Positions 9,888 through 18,472 of a DNA stretch of 64,000 nucleotides are shown here, one piece after another (position 1 is the first letter of the stretch; each line of letters starts with the position of its first letter). Origin of the DNA: Chondrus crispus (taxonomy: Eukaryota; Rhodophyta; Florideophyceae; Gigartinales; Gigartinaceae); NCBI RefSeq assembly GCF_000350225.1, contig NW_005179260.1, positions 1-64,000 on the forward strand, written 5' to 3'. The notes under the pieces are model-generated. The model did not search any database, was not told where the DNA came from, and saw only the letters and a list, made by a program, of their open reading frames with translations. Both the position numbers and the translations under genes were made by a program.

Positions 9888-12800
9888 CTATCCTGATTGG
9901 GCTTGCGCGATCTGCGTGGGCAAGGATAATCTTTTCCTTCGGAAATACGTGACGGCCGCGCTGCGGGGCAATTGCTCAATGGGATCCCACGTCGCGTCCT
10001 CGGGCGTATATCCGTACCATTCCACCTTCAGAATTAATTTCTCCCCGTCGTAGCCGTGGTCTACGATCTTGTCGATCACATATTCCTGACTCTCAGTTCC
10101 TTCTTCCTGCGTGTCCAACTGTCGTTCCCCCTTCCGAAGAGCCAACGGCTCATCCGTATCTCTGGACTTTCCGAACTCTCGTAGACCTGGAGGTGTCTCC
10201 GCTGTCGGCGTTTGACCGACTGAATTATCCTGGTCCCCTGACGTAGGCGCACGGGTGTGAGGACATTCCTCGTCCTCCATTACCTCTCCTTCTTCGTTGA
10301 GCTCCGGCGCTCCCATGAACTGTAGCGCTTGATGTAGGCCAGTTATCGGCGCGTAGTCCATCGGGCTTGGGGCTAACTCCACCCTGTCTCGCGATACGCG
10401 TTCCTCCTGATCGCCAATGGCAATGACTACCGTATGTTGGTCCGATCTTCTGACCTGATAAGGTCCTGTAGCGACTTGTGCCTGCTTGTGTTTCGGTTCG
10501 CTAGCCGTGCCCTGCTCCTTCCGGAGGAACACGTAGGACCCCGGTGGGATCTCATATTGCGGTTTGCGAAGGCGTGCGTCGAAATTTCGCTTGTACCGGG
10601 CTTGTTCCTTCCGCAAACTCCTATCAGCGCCTCGCATTAGGCTCTCCAACCACGACTGCCATTTCAGGTAGTATGCTCGTGACGAGCTGAAATTCTCCAA
10701 TGTTGGTTGCGCTTGTAACGCAATGTTTCTCGGCGCCCGAGCCAACACCAGCTCGAAGGGCGCAATGTTCGTAGTTCGATGAACTTGTGTGTTGTAGGCG
10801 AACGTCACAGCGTCTCTAAATAAGTTCCAGTCCTTGGGGTGCTCTCCAACGTATTTTCGCAACGCGGAAGTCAGCTTGCGGTTAAACCTCTCAACTTGGC
10901 CGTTTGCTTGCGGGTGGTACGTAGTCGTGAACACATTGCGGATGCCGAGGATTCGACAGACGTTCTGAAAGAACCGGGCCGTGAACTGTGTTCCATTGTC
11001 AGACAGCAGCTTGACCGGCGGTCCGTACACGAATACCCAATGGTGAACGAAGGCTTGTGCGATGTGCGCCGCTGATATCTTCTTCAACGGTACGGTCCGT
11101 ACCAGTTTCGAGTATCGATCGCTGATCACGAGAATATACCGATTTCCTCGCTTAGTTCTAATTAGCTCGCCGAGGATGTCGATGGCGACAAATTCCAGCG
11201 GCGCTTTGGGCGTGAACAGCTTCATTTCCTTCGTGTTTTTTCTTAACTTCACCCTTTCCCGCGCACATGCGGCGCAATTCTTCGCGACTGCGTAGCAGTC
11301 TAGGGCCATCGTAGGCCAATAAAAATACCTTCTCAAAGTCTTGTAAAGTTTCCTGCCTCCCGGGTGGTCTGCCAATTTTGCGTAGTGGCTCAACCCTAGG
11401 ACGCGGTCCCTTAACGATTGTGGTATTACCACTTGTACAAACTCCACCGCGGTACGGCATAGAGTTCTTTCGAGTTCTTCGCTCTCCGTGCTGAACGTTC
11501 TCACTTTTCCGGCGTTCATTTCTTCCTTGATGCGGTTACAGAAGGGGTCGACGGCTTGCTCGCGAATGAGCTCCTCCGGAGTGACAGCTTGGAATTGATC
11601 GAGGCGATCAGGGGCGGTCCCCCCCTCAAGAGCGAGGATGTCGTCTGCCGCGTCAATAGTTTCCTCGTCCTCCACTGTACCCTCGGCCGGTTCGGCCATA
11701 AAGCATGGGATTTCGTCGTCGATTTCGTCGACGGTTTCTCCTGCGGTTCGCAACCTTGACAAAGCGTCCGCCTGGCTGTTAGCCTTTCCCTTTTTGTACT
11801 TGATTTCAAAATCGAATTCCGAGAGGCGGAGTCTCCATCGGATTAATCTCCCGTTGGGGTCGGTTACGTTCATCAACCACCTTAATGAGGCATGGTCGGT
11901 ATGCACGACGAAGTGCTCGCCATATAGATATGGTCTTAAAGTCTGTACGACCCAAATTACCGCTAGACATTCTTTTTCTGATACAGAATAGTTTCTCTCG
12001 GCTGCGGCTAACGTTCTTGAAAAGAACCCGATGGGTTTGCGTTGCGCATCCGGGTGTGTTTGAAATAGTGCAGCGCCTATTTGGTAGTCGCTTGCATCGG
12101 TATCTACCGAGTAGGGTAGGTCCTTCTTCAGCAGCGCCAACACCGGCGGTGCCAAGATGGCGTCCTTGAGCTTATGAAAAGCTTTCTTGCACGGTTCGTC
12201 GAATCCTTCCAACTGGACCGGTTGTCCTTTCTTCAGTAGTTGGTTTAGAGGCTGCGCAATTCTCGCATACTGCGGAACGAACCTGCGGTAGACATTGCAG
12301 AGTCCCAGGAAGCTCTTGAGCTGTGTCTGTGTTCGCGGGTACCGCACTTGTTCCAACGCGACGGTTCGCGCGACATCGACTTCTAGCGTACCTGGGCGGA
12401 CGACGTGGCCCAGGTACTTGATCTTTTCCACGAAAAATTCGCACTTGCGAAGCTTGAGCTTGACACCTGCCTTTTCCAATACGGAAAGTATTTCATCCAC
12501 GTGCACGATGTGCTCCTCCCACGACTTGCTAAAAATGATTATGTCGTCTAGATACACCAAACAGCATTTCCAACGGAACGGAGAGAGCAGGATATCCATT
12601 GCTCTCTGAAACGTCGCTGGCGCGTTAGTTAGCCCGAAGGGCATTCTTGAGAAGCGATACAGACCTGAGTGACACGAGAATGCGGTCTTGTCGCGGTCGC
12701 ACTCAGGGATAGGCATCTGCCAATATCCCGAAATCGCGTCCAACGCGGAGAAAACCTTGGTGTCACCAAGGGAGTCCAGGCACTCATCCATGCGCGGTAA

Positions 12801-13577
12801 GGGGTACGTGTCCTTCACCGTCACTGCGTTCAGCCTGCGGTAGTCTACGCAAAAACGCATTGACCCATCCGGCTTGGGCACCAGCAACACGGGCGACGCC
12901 CATTCTGACTGCGCTGGTTCTATCACTCCTGCCTCCAACATCTTCTGCACCTCTGCATCTTCTACTTCGCGGGCTTTAGGCCCGGCCCGATATGGGGCTT
13001 GTGCGATGGGACGAGTCTCGGGTATCAACTCGATCCGATGGACGGTGGTATTAATTTCGCCAAGCGTCCCATCCCACATCCTTGAATACTTCTTCAACAT
13101 CCGACGGAACCGCTCGCGCAGCCGTTCCGGCACGTGGCTCAGGTCGAGGTCCTCCACGTCCGGCGGTGGCGGCTCAATCCTGCGTTGCGGCTTCGTAGAT
13201 GCCGACGCGGAGAGCCCTGCCGACCGTTCTTCTGGCTGGTTCTCGCGGCCTTGATCCGACGGTTCGCATCCTGTCTCGCCCGTAGGCGTCTTGGTGGAAT
13301 TAGGGAAATTCTCCTTCTTCCTTTCTTGAATTCCGAGAACTTCACTCATGGTGGTTTTGCTCTCGAGCGCGGCTCTCGGGTGCGGTAATAATTCTGCCAC
13401 CACTTGGCCTTTTTGCACCCTGACAGGGTACGTCCTAAAATTCGCAACGAGTAAACGAAATGGCCTGTCAGGCTCAACCTGAACGACACCATTCGTAAAC
13501 GTCAACCCGTGCCTTTCGTACAACGACGAGTACGGCTGAACCACCACTAAGCCCGCCCTCTTTGAGGTGCATTCCAC
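9888..13577 (-). CDS. gypsy 1 pol: RT, RNase H, integrase, chromodomain
   Basis: The 1229-aa frame begins inside the protease-RT linker. Reverse transcriptase spans about residues 200-370, with FSALDAISGYWQMP (catalytic Asp 280), PFGLTNAPATFQ and VYLDDIIIFS (342-345). RNase H follows with TDASDYQIGAAL and TDHASLRWLM. The integrase has an HHCC finger (HYAK...HPGG...CAAC) and a DDE core: AIDILGE, SDNGTQF, NGQVERFNR. The last 60 residues form a chromodomain (EYVIDKIVDHGYDGEKLILK, then VEWYGYTPEDATWDP), which in chromoviruses guides insertion to modified histones. The true frame continues upstream of the first Met to about 13625 (GTQRVVECTSKRAG). It lies in +1 frame relative to the protease ORF, either a programmed shift or an indel. 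Confidence 0.95.
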   Translation of the reverse strand: MECTSKRAGLVVVQPYSSLYERHGLTFTNGVVQVEPDRPFRLLVANFRTYPVRVQKGQVVAELLPHPRAALESKTTMSEVLGIQERKKENFPNSTKTPTGETGCEPSDQGRENQPEERSAGLSASASTKPQRRIEPPPPDVEDLDLSHVPERLRERFRRMLKKYSRMWDGTLGEINTTVHRIELIPETRPIAQAPYRAGPKAREVEDAEVQKMLEAGVIEPAQSEWASPVLLVPKPDGSMRFCVDYRRLNAVTVKDTYPLPRMDECLDSLGDTKVFSALDAISGYWQMPIPECDRDKTAFSCHSGLYRFSRMPFGLTNAPATFQRAMDILLSPFRWKCCLVYLDDIIIFSKSWEEHIVHVDEILSVLEKAGVKLKLRKCEFFVEKIKYLGHVVRPGTLEVDVARTVALEQVRYPRTQTQLKSFLGLCNVYRRFVPQYARIAQPLNQLLKKGQPVQLEGFDEPCKKAFHKLKDAILAPPVLALLKKDLPYSVDTDASDYQIGAALFQTHPDAQRKPIGFFSRTLAAAERNYSVSEKECLAVIWVVQTLRPYLYGEHFVVHTDHASLRWLMNVTDPNGRLIRWRLRLSEFDFEIKYKKGKANSQADALSRLRTAGETVDEIDDEIPCFMAEPAEGTVEDEETIDAADDILALEGGTAPDRLDQFQAVTPEELIREQAVDPFCNRIKEEMNAGKVRTFSTESEELERTLCRTAVEFVQVVIPQSLRDRVLGLSHYAKLADHPGGRKLYKTLRRYFYWPTMALDCYAVAKNCAACARERVKLRKNTKEMKLFTPKAPLEFVAIDILGELIRTKRGNRYILVISDRYSKLVRTVPLKKISAAHIAQAFVHHWVFVYGPPVKLLSDNGTQFTARFFQNVCRILGIRNVFTTTYHPQANGQVERFNRKLTSALRKYVGEHPKDWNLFRDAVTFAYNTQVHRTTNIAPFELVLARAPRNIALQAQPTLENFSSSRAYYLKWQSWLESLMRGADRSLRKEQARYKRNFDARLRKPQYEIPPGSYVFLRKEQGTASEPKHKQAQVATGPYQVRRSDQHTVVIAIGDQEERVSRDRVELAPSPMDYAPITGLHQALQFMGAPELNEEGEVMEDEECPHTRAPTSGDQDNSVGQTPTAETPPGLREFGKSRDTDEPLALRKGERQLDTQEEGTESQEYVIDKIVDHGYDGEKLILKVEWYGYTPEDATWDPIEQLPRSAAVTYFRRKRLSLPTQIAQAQSG

Positions 13578-14472
13578 GACGCGTTGCGTCCCTGGCTCGA
13601 TAGTCGGTGGCTCTTGCCACTTTTACCTTAGGGAAAATTCGCTCCCCTTTTCCATCATTCTCGTTCTCTCCCGCGACGAGATTCTTCTTCCCTTTTTTCG
13701 TCGAGAACCGCCTAACTATCGGAACCTCCGAGAAATCCGCCAACTCAACCGTTTTCTTCCTTGGATAAATTGCTTCCACAAACCGGTCACAGTAGTCCGC
13801 GCCTAGAATTAGCGGGACGGCTAGTTTTTCGCATACAATAAACTCGGCTGCGGCCACAAATTTTCCAAGCCTCACAGGCATTCTAATTGTGCCGAGAGTC
13901 CGGAGTGGCCTATTGTTCGCATCGCCGATATCTTGGGTCGGTCCGTCGGACACTAGAGATTCCATTCCAGCTGGGAGTTCCGATTTTCGCACAAGGTTTG
14001 GTCCCGCGCCGGTGTCTAAAACAGACAACACCCGGCTCATCAATCCGACTGTTAGTCCAATGTCTGCGTACACTTTGTAGTTTTTTCGGGCAAGAACCGA
14101 AATCTTCTCGGGACATTCCCTTCGCTTAACCCTGTACCAGGGTCTTCGAACTTCTTCCAGCGGATGATCTCAGGCTCGGCTCAAAATTTTCTTGGCTTGA
14201 GCTGGCCCTTTGGGCTTATCCACCAATCCAACAACCTCCTCCTCGAGGCCTGATTTTTCCTTTAGAGACGGGGAACGGGGCTGAGCCCCGGGCACAGTAC
14301 GTCGACCCTGTGCCTCTCGCGACTCATGCGAGATTCCCCTCTCTATTTTTCCTGCCGCTGCGGGATCCTTCTCACATTCGACGGCGCGGGCCCCGCGGTG
14401 GGCCTTCTGAAGGGTTGGTTCGACCTCTGCGTTGAAGCACTCGGCGTGCTCGCCGTCTGCGAATCGAACCAA
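13474..14472 (-). pseudogene. gypsy 1 protease region with in-frame TGA
   Basis: One frame runs from 14472 to 13474 with a single TGA at 14170-14172. Below the stop it encodes an aspartic protease: VLSVLDTGAGPNLV carries the DTG active site and PLILGADYCDRF the hydrophobic-GAD motif. The 3' end overlaps pol in another frame; after about 13625 this frame is probably not translated. The TGA could be a nonsense mutation (CGA to TGA) or a readthrough codon between gag and pro. Confidence 0.75.
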
Positions 14473-14895
14473 TTCTTGGCCTTCAGGTAACTCGTCGATG
14501 GTATCCCTAACCTCTCCATCGGAGACAACGCCTCATAATTTTCCAAGACTCGGTGCATTTCCCGGAGGGAAAGAATGCACGTTGGCGGGGCGTGCCCCTT
14601 TTCATAGCAATGATAGCACACCAGACCGTGCTTCTTGACGGGATACGGCGTCCTAGGTCCTCCACGGACTGGCGGCCTTCCTTGACGTTGCGGCCTTCCC
14701 ATCCAGCCTGGCCTTCGAAACGTCGTACCCTTGTCTTCCATCGGAATGCGCGGCGCCGGCGTGTAGCCGCGCCCCCAAAACATCATCACGGGATCCGTGG
14801 GCTCTGAAAACGACTCCGTCGTGTATGCAGGCGTCGGTAAAGTTGACGACCGGCTGTCCCCGTAGTCCTCGTGTCCGTAGCCCTCCGATGGCTAA
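14343..14895 (-). pseudogene. gypsy 1 gag C-terminal part with zinc knuckle (frameshifted)
   Basis: The frame reading SEGYGHEDYGDSRSSTLP from about 14890 onward continues through PVMMFWGRGY to a nucleocapsid-type knuckle, CYHCYEKGHAPPTC (C-X2-C-X4-H-X4-C), and ends at 14343. It is out of frame with the main gag ORF, whose last 45 or so residues look like out-of-frame sequence. A 1-nt change near 14890-14900 best explains this. Confidence 0.75.
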
Positions 14896-16648
14896 TGAAC
14901 TCGCCTTCGGCTACTAACGCTCCTTCGTAGTGATTTTCGCTACTTCCATGCGCACCGCGCTCATCTGACGCGGAATTGGACTCGGCTAAATGGACGGCGG
15001 TGTGACTTTTGCAACCGGGATAAGAAGCCCTCGGCTTCTTACCCGCCCTAATTATCGACGGCGTCTGAATCGTGACCTTCTTGGTCTTCTTGTCCTTAGC
15101 GCGGCTCGCCGAGCCATGCGCCTTCGCGTAATTAACTAGTCTCAAAAACGAAACGTCCCGATTGTCTTGTCGGTATTGAGATACCATCGGCTTGATACTC
15201 GAATCGAGTCCTTCAATAAACATAGTCATTTTTTCTTCCATCGAATATACGTTTCCACATCGATTGCTCGCGTCCGTCAGACGGATATAAAATTCCATCT
15301 CGTCCTCAGACGGTAGCTGCTGTACTTCTCGCAATGCGAGCACAGCTTGACGGATCGCCTCGTCGGTTGCGAAACTCCTCAACAACCACTGTACGGCCTC
15401 CGGCCAAACGGATATCTTTCCGTGATGGGCCCCGGCCGTCTGAGACACCGAAGTGTACTGTCTCAATGCGATGCCGCTTAAAAATTCAGGCAACAGACGG
15501 ATTGCTTGCCCCTCGTTCATTTCTTGAGTATCGAACTCCTGAACTAATTTTGCCAAAAAATCCAACACAAGGACCCCGTCCTCACCTTTGAACGTGTTTT
15601 CCTTCTTCACCTTAGGCGGAATATCTCTCCTGATTTTTCGCACGGCGGTCCGCCGGGAACTTGACAAATATGTCTGTGGGTTCCGCAGGCGGTACGTTCG
15701 GTACGAAAGTAATTTCTTGAAGAGGTAGTTGGTCGGATTCAGCTCCTCCAACTCCTCCCATCGCGGCCCGCGCCGCGTTGCGACATCTTCGGGCTCCGCG
15801 TCCTTGTCTCTCCGCGAGGCGGACGAAGTGACTCCGCCTCGTCTGGAGGAAATTTTCTTGCTTGACGAAATTCCGTTTCCGTCTTCTGAACGGCGTTCGG
15901 AATCGCCCGAATGGTTCGACGAACCGCCGTTACCATCTTCGGAGGGACCAAGCGACTCCGACTGTGAGTCGCAGTTCTCCGGATAGTCACTACAGTGACC
16001 CTTGCTTGCACGTCGCTTGTCCTTCTTCGAGGGCTTTGACTTGGAACTCCGCTGCCGAGCGGGCTTGTCCTTCTTCGACCGACGGTCGCCCTCTCTACCC
16101 GAAGGGAGCGGCTCGTCGTCTGATCCTTGCGGAGCTTGATCTGCGGCTTGCTCAAGGTCCTTGAGACGTTGCGCGGCGCGATCGAATCGGTCATCGATGC
16201 TTGCTCTGAATTTTCCTAAGGACTCCAAGGCTTGATTCGCGTCGCGCCTCGCGTCCTTGACCGAAATTTTCAACGAGGCTAGGACCTCCGGCTCCAGACC
16301 GTCGGTCGCCTCACCTCGCTCCTTCTCGACGAGATCCACTAGAGCCGACAGCTCTCCCAAAACGGTGTGGAACTCGGATGCTTGCAACTCCAGTTGCTTC
16401 CGGACGAGGGCTAAATCAGCCTCGAGATTTTTCTTCGCTTCTTCGCGAATTTCGCTGCTCATCTTCTCCAACTTCTCGTCGAGGTCAGTCTTGTCGGCGG
16501 CTATCCCCGTAAAGGATTCTTGATCTCCGGGGTCCGTGGCCGTATTGGCCTGGCTCCGGGTGCGAGGACCCCTCGGGATCCTCGACGCTCGTGCCGATCC
16601 GGCTCTGCTCGCCCCAGGACCGACGTCCCCGGGTGCGCTTGTTGACAT
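14786..16648 (-). CDS. gypsy 1 gag, N-terminal and capsid-like part
   Basis: The start is the ATG at 16648 (MSTSAPGDVGPG). The longer frame to 16687 would begin inside a T-rich splice-like tract. Residues about 40-180 predict coiled coil (LEKMSSEIREEAKKNLEADL and onward). A Ser/Lys/Asp-rich linker follows, then the retrotransposon gag region (GVLVLDFLAKLVQEFDTQEM, and later YIRLTDASNRCGNV). The nucleocapsid knuckle lies in another frame downstream, so this ORF alone gives a capsid without its RNA-binding end. Confidence 0.85.
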   Translation of the reverse strand: MSTSAPGDVGPGASRAGSARASRIPRGPRTRSQANTATDPGDQESFTGIAADKTDLDEKLEKMSSEIREEAKKNLEADLALVRKQLELQASEFHTVLGELSALVDLVEKERGEATDGLEPEVLASLKISVKDARRDANQALESLGKFRASIDDRFDRAAQRLKDLEQAADQAPQGSDDEPLPSGREGDRRSKKDKPARQRSSKSKPSKKDKRRASKGHCSDYPENCDSQSESLGPSEDGNGGSSNHSGDSERRSEDGNGISSSKKISSRRGGVTSSASRRDKDAEPEDVATRRGPRWEELEELNPTNYLFKKLLSYRTYRLRNPQTYLSSSRRTAVRKIRRDIPPKVKKENTFKGEDGVLVLDFLAKLVQEFDTQEMNEGQAIRLLPEFLSGIALRQYTSVSQTAGAHHGKISVWPEAVQWLLRSFATDEAIRQAVLALREVQQLPSEDEMEFYIRLTDASNRCGNVYSMEEKMTMFIEGLDSSIKPMVSQYRQDNRDVSFLRLVNYAKAHGSASRAKDKKTKKVTIQTPSIIRAGKKPRASYPGCKSHTAVHLAESNSASDERGAHGSSENHYEGALVAEGEFISHRRATDTRTTGTAGRQLYRRLHTRRSRFQSPRIP

Positions 16649-16706
16649 CGCTCGTACGAGCGGACCTGCGCAGCAAAAAGGATACAAACAAAAACAAAAT
16701 AAAAAA
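16649..16706 (-). promoter_or_regulatory. leader with T-rich 3' splice-site-like tract before gag
   Basis: The minus strand has a T-rich run ending TTTTTGCTGCGCAG just before the gag ATG, with a possible donor GGGTAACG some 60 bases upstream. This fits a short leader intron but is not proof of one. Confidence 0.4.
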
Positions 16707-16803
16707 AGAGTCCGTTACCCAGACCACTTTTGTAGAGTGTCTCCAAACCGAGACTGTCGTCGACAAAAATTCTCGGTCGGGTCTCCTGAACAGTAAACAA
16801 AAA

Positions 16804-16821
16804 TTCTAGGTCGGGAGACCA
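16804..16821 (-). other. candidate primer binding site of gypsy 1
   Basis: Four bases inside the 5' LTR the minus strand reads TGGTCTCCCGACCTAGAA. It begins with the TGG expected to pair with a tRNA CCA end. The tRNA species is not identified. Confidence 0.5.
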
Positions 16822-16825
16822 CTTT

Positions 16826-17872
16826 TGTAGTGCAATGCGCCTGTCGGGCAGAGACCGCGGTCCGATGGTCCAGCAAAAACAACAACAGCAACAAAAAGAA
16901 GAACTGCCGATGGCACAGCGCTACGGAGTGTCCGACTCTCCCTTCTTCGTTTAAACGAGCTTGCGACTCGTAGTAGCTCGGATCCTAATGGGGGGGGGCA
17001 CAGAGAAATAGCCCGGCCCGGGATCGGTGTGGTAGAGACTTGCGAAGAGATCTGCTCGACGAGTGTGGAGGGGGGCGCGTACGTAGGTACCCCGGTTCCA
17101 CTGGGTTGTAAGGCCAATGCTCGTTGAGCTTCTTCGACACCTTGTAACGCGACAAGGCCTTCGACGGGGGCGTCGCAACGCATCCCGACGGGATGAAATG
17201 AAAGTAGCAGCGCTACGTCAACCGTGCCGCCCGATGGCTCAAAACACCTACACCGGTTCGGTCGCAACCGACACCGATGGTACCAACACTGACTCGTAAT
17301 ACGACGGAGCCTTTCGAGGGAGACGTCGTTACAACGGTCTCCGTCGGAAAATGGGTCACTGTAGCAGCGCTACGTCAACTGTGTTGCCCGATGGCTCGAA
17401 ACACCTACACCGGTTCGGTCGCAACCGAGGCCGAAGGCACCAACACAAGATAAGGGAAAAATAGGTAGAATTAGAGATAGAAAAGGATAGGGAAATAAAG
17501 GAAAGAGAAAAGGGAACCCCGAGCGATAGAGGATGCCGTAGGCTTAGGTAAAAGGGAGCGTCTTGGTAGAGACGGACTTCGACCAAGGCGACATTCAACT
17601 CCGCCAACTCGGGTTACCTTTACTGACTTGGTCGTCAGAGGGCTAAGGTATATATCGCCCCGCCGGATCCAGTACAGTAGCTCGCGGCGCTAGATCCTAG
17701 ATCTAATCTAGTGTCAGCAAAATTAATACCAACTAATTAACTAAATAAAATAAAATAATTAAAAATTAAAACTGTGCAATTATTCACACGTGTGTCCCCC
17801 AAACCCGGACTACTCATATCCAAATGTTTCCCTTTCTTTTCACCCCCCTTTTCAGGTGCGTATTGCACTACA
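16826..17872 (-). repeat. 5' LTR of gypsy 1 (1047 bp)
   Basis: This is the partner of the LTR at 2800-3979, with the same inverted termini, and is followed at 17873-17877 by the AACTC target duplication. It lacks the 133-bp internal duplication of the left LTR. It lies upstream of gag in the coding direction and so would hold the element promoter. Confidence 0.95.
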
Positions 17873-17877
17873 AACTC

Positions 17878-18180
17878 CGCACCCATGACCGCATTCTACG
17901 CGCTGCCTTACACCTTCAGGTTGACGACCCACTTCCTCCCCTAGACTGGCATTTCGTCCCCCTTGCCTTCGATACCCTGGGCGCTTGGAGCACCCGTACT
18001 ACTGCTGTCCTTGAACACGTTGCGCACCAAATTGCCCTCCGCTCAGACTGCAGCTTTGGCATCGCCAAAACCCGCCTCGCCCAGCGTCTCAGCTTTGCGA
18101 TTTGGTCCAGTGTCGCCGCGACGACAATTGCCCGCATGCCGTGTCATGGGTCGGCTCCATCCTATCCTCCGCAAGTGTGA
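17878..18180 (+). pseudogene. RLE-type LINE ORF, C-terminal exon-like remainder
   Basis: Removing the gypsy element and one copy of its AACTC target duplication joins codon ...RKL (2791-2799) to RTHDRILRAAL here in the same frame, so this is the displaced C-terminus of the ORF at 1-2799. The segment contains FVPLAFDTLGAW and a later QRLSFAIW stretch, typical of the region after the endonuclease domain in RLE LINEs. It ends at a TGA at 18178-18180. An apparent start in the adjacent LTR (17824) is accidental read-through from LTR into LINE. Confidence 0.85.
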
Positions 18181-18257
18181 TTCCTTGACGTCCGCCCGCA
18201 TGCCACTGTATCGGCCCCCCTTGCATTTGAATAAAATTACCTATATAATTTGAAAGT
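18181..18257 (+). other. LINE 3' UTR with AATAAA signal
   Basis: A short AT-rich tail follows the LINE stop codon and contains AATAAA at 18230-18235. I see no long poly(A) tract, so the exact 3' end of the LINE is uncertain. Confidence 0.45.
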
Positions 18258-18276
18258 GTGAGCGATGATCGCTCAC
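18258..18276. repeat. short perfect hairpin
   Basis: The palindrome GTGAGCGATGATCGCTCAC lies just after the LINE 3' UTR. It could be a terminator-like or foldback sequence. Confidence 0.5.
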
Positions 18277-18472
18277 CGCACCATGGTGCACTTTGTTTTT
18301 AAACATTAAAGGTCGAGAAAAAGGTTACAGTACTGCAGGTAGTAATTTACCTTCAGCCTCGCACGCGCACAGTACCGGTACAGTAAAATTTTACATGGCT
18401 GTGATTCCGCAATCTCTGATGAATCGTAATCCTCATGGGGGTCACTTTACTCGTCGTCGCCGTCTCGTGGGT
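18277..18472. other. spacer between LINE and copia B
   Basis: AT-rich noncoding sequence with two TACAGTA motifs. I looked here for a 3' LTR of the adjacent copia and found none. Confidence 0.5.

Larger units (their letters stand above)
2800..17872 (-). mobile_element. Ty3/gypsy chromovirus 1, full-length, about 15.1 kb, carrying extra ORFs
   Basis: Both ends are long terminal repeats beginning TGTAGTGCAAT and ending ATTGCACTACA. The 5-bp target duplication AACTC is present at 2795-2799 and 17873-17877. Order in the coding (minus) direction is: 5' LTR (16826-17872), leader with primer-site candidate, gag, protease, RT-RNase H-integrase-chromodomain, an NB-ARC ORF, an unassigned 2.5 kb, an antisense ORF, purine tract, 3' LTR (2800-3979). 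At 15 kb it is far above the usual 5-8 kb for Ty3 elements because of about 5.9 kb between pol and the 3' LTR. Gag-pro carries frame breaks, so the copy is probably not autonomous. Confidence 0.95.

Noticed and set aside
17824..18180. 118-aa ORF starting in the right LTR of gypsy 1
   Set aside because: It is a fusion of LTR sequence with the LINE C-terminus created by the insertion; only the part after 17878 is real coding sequence.
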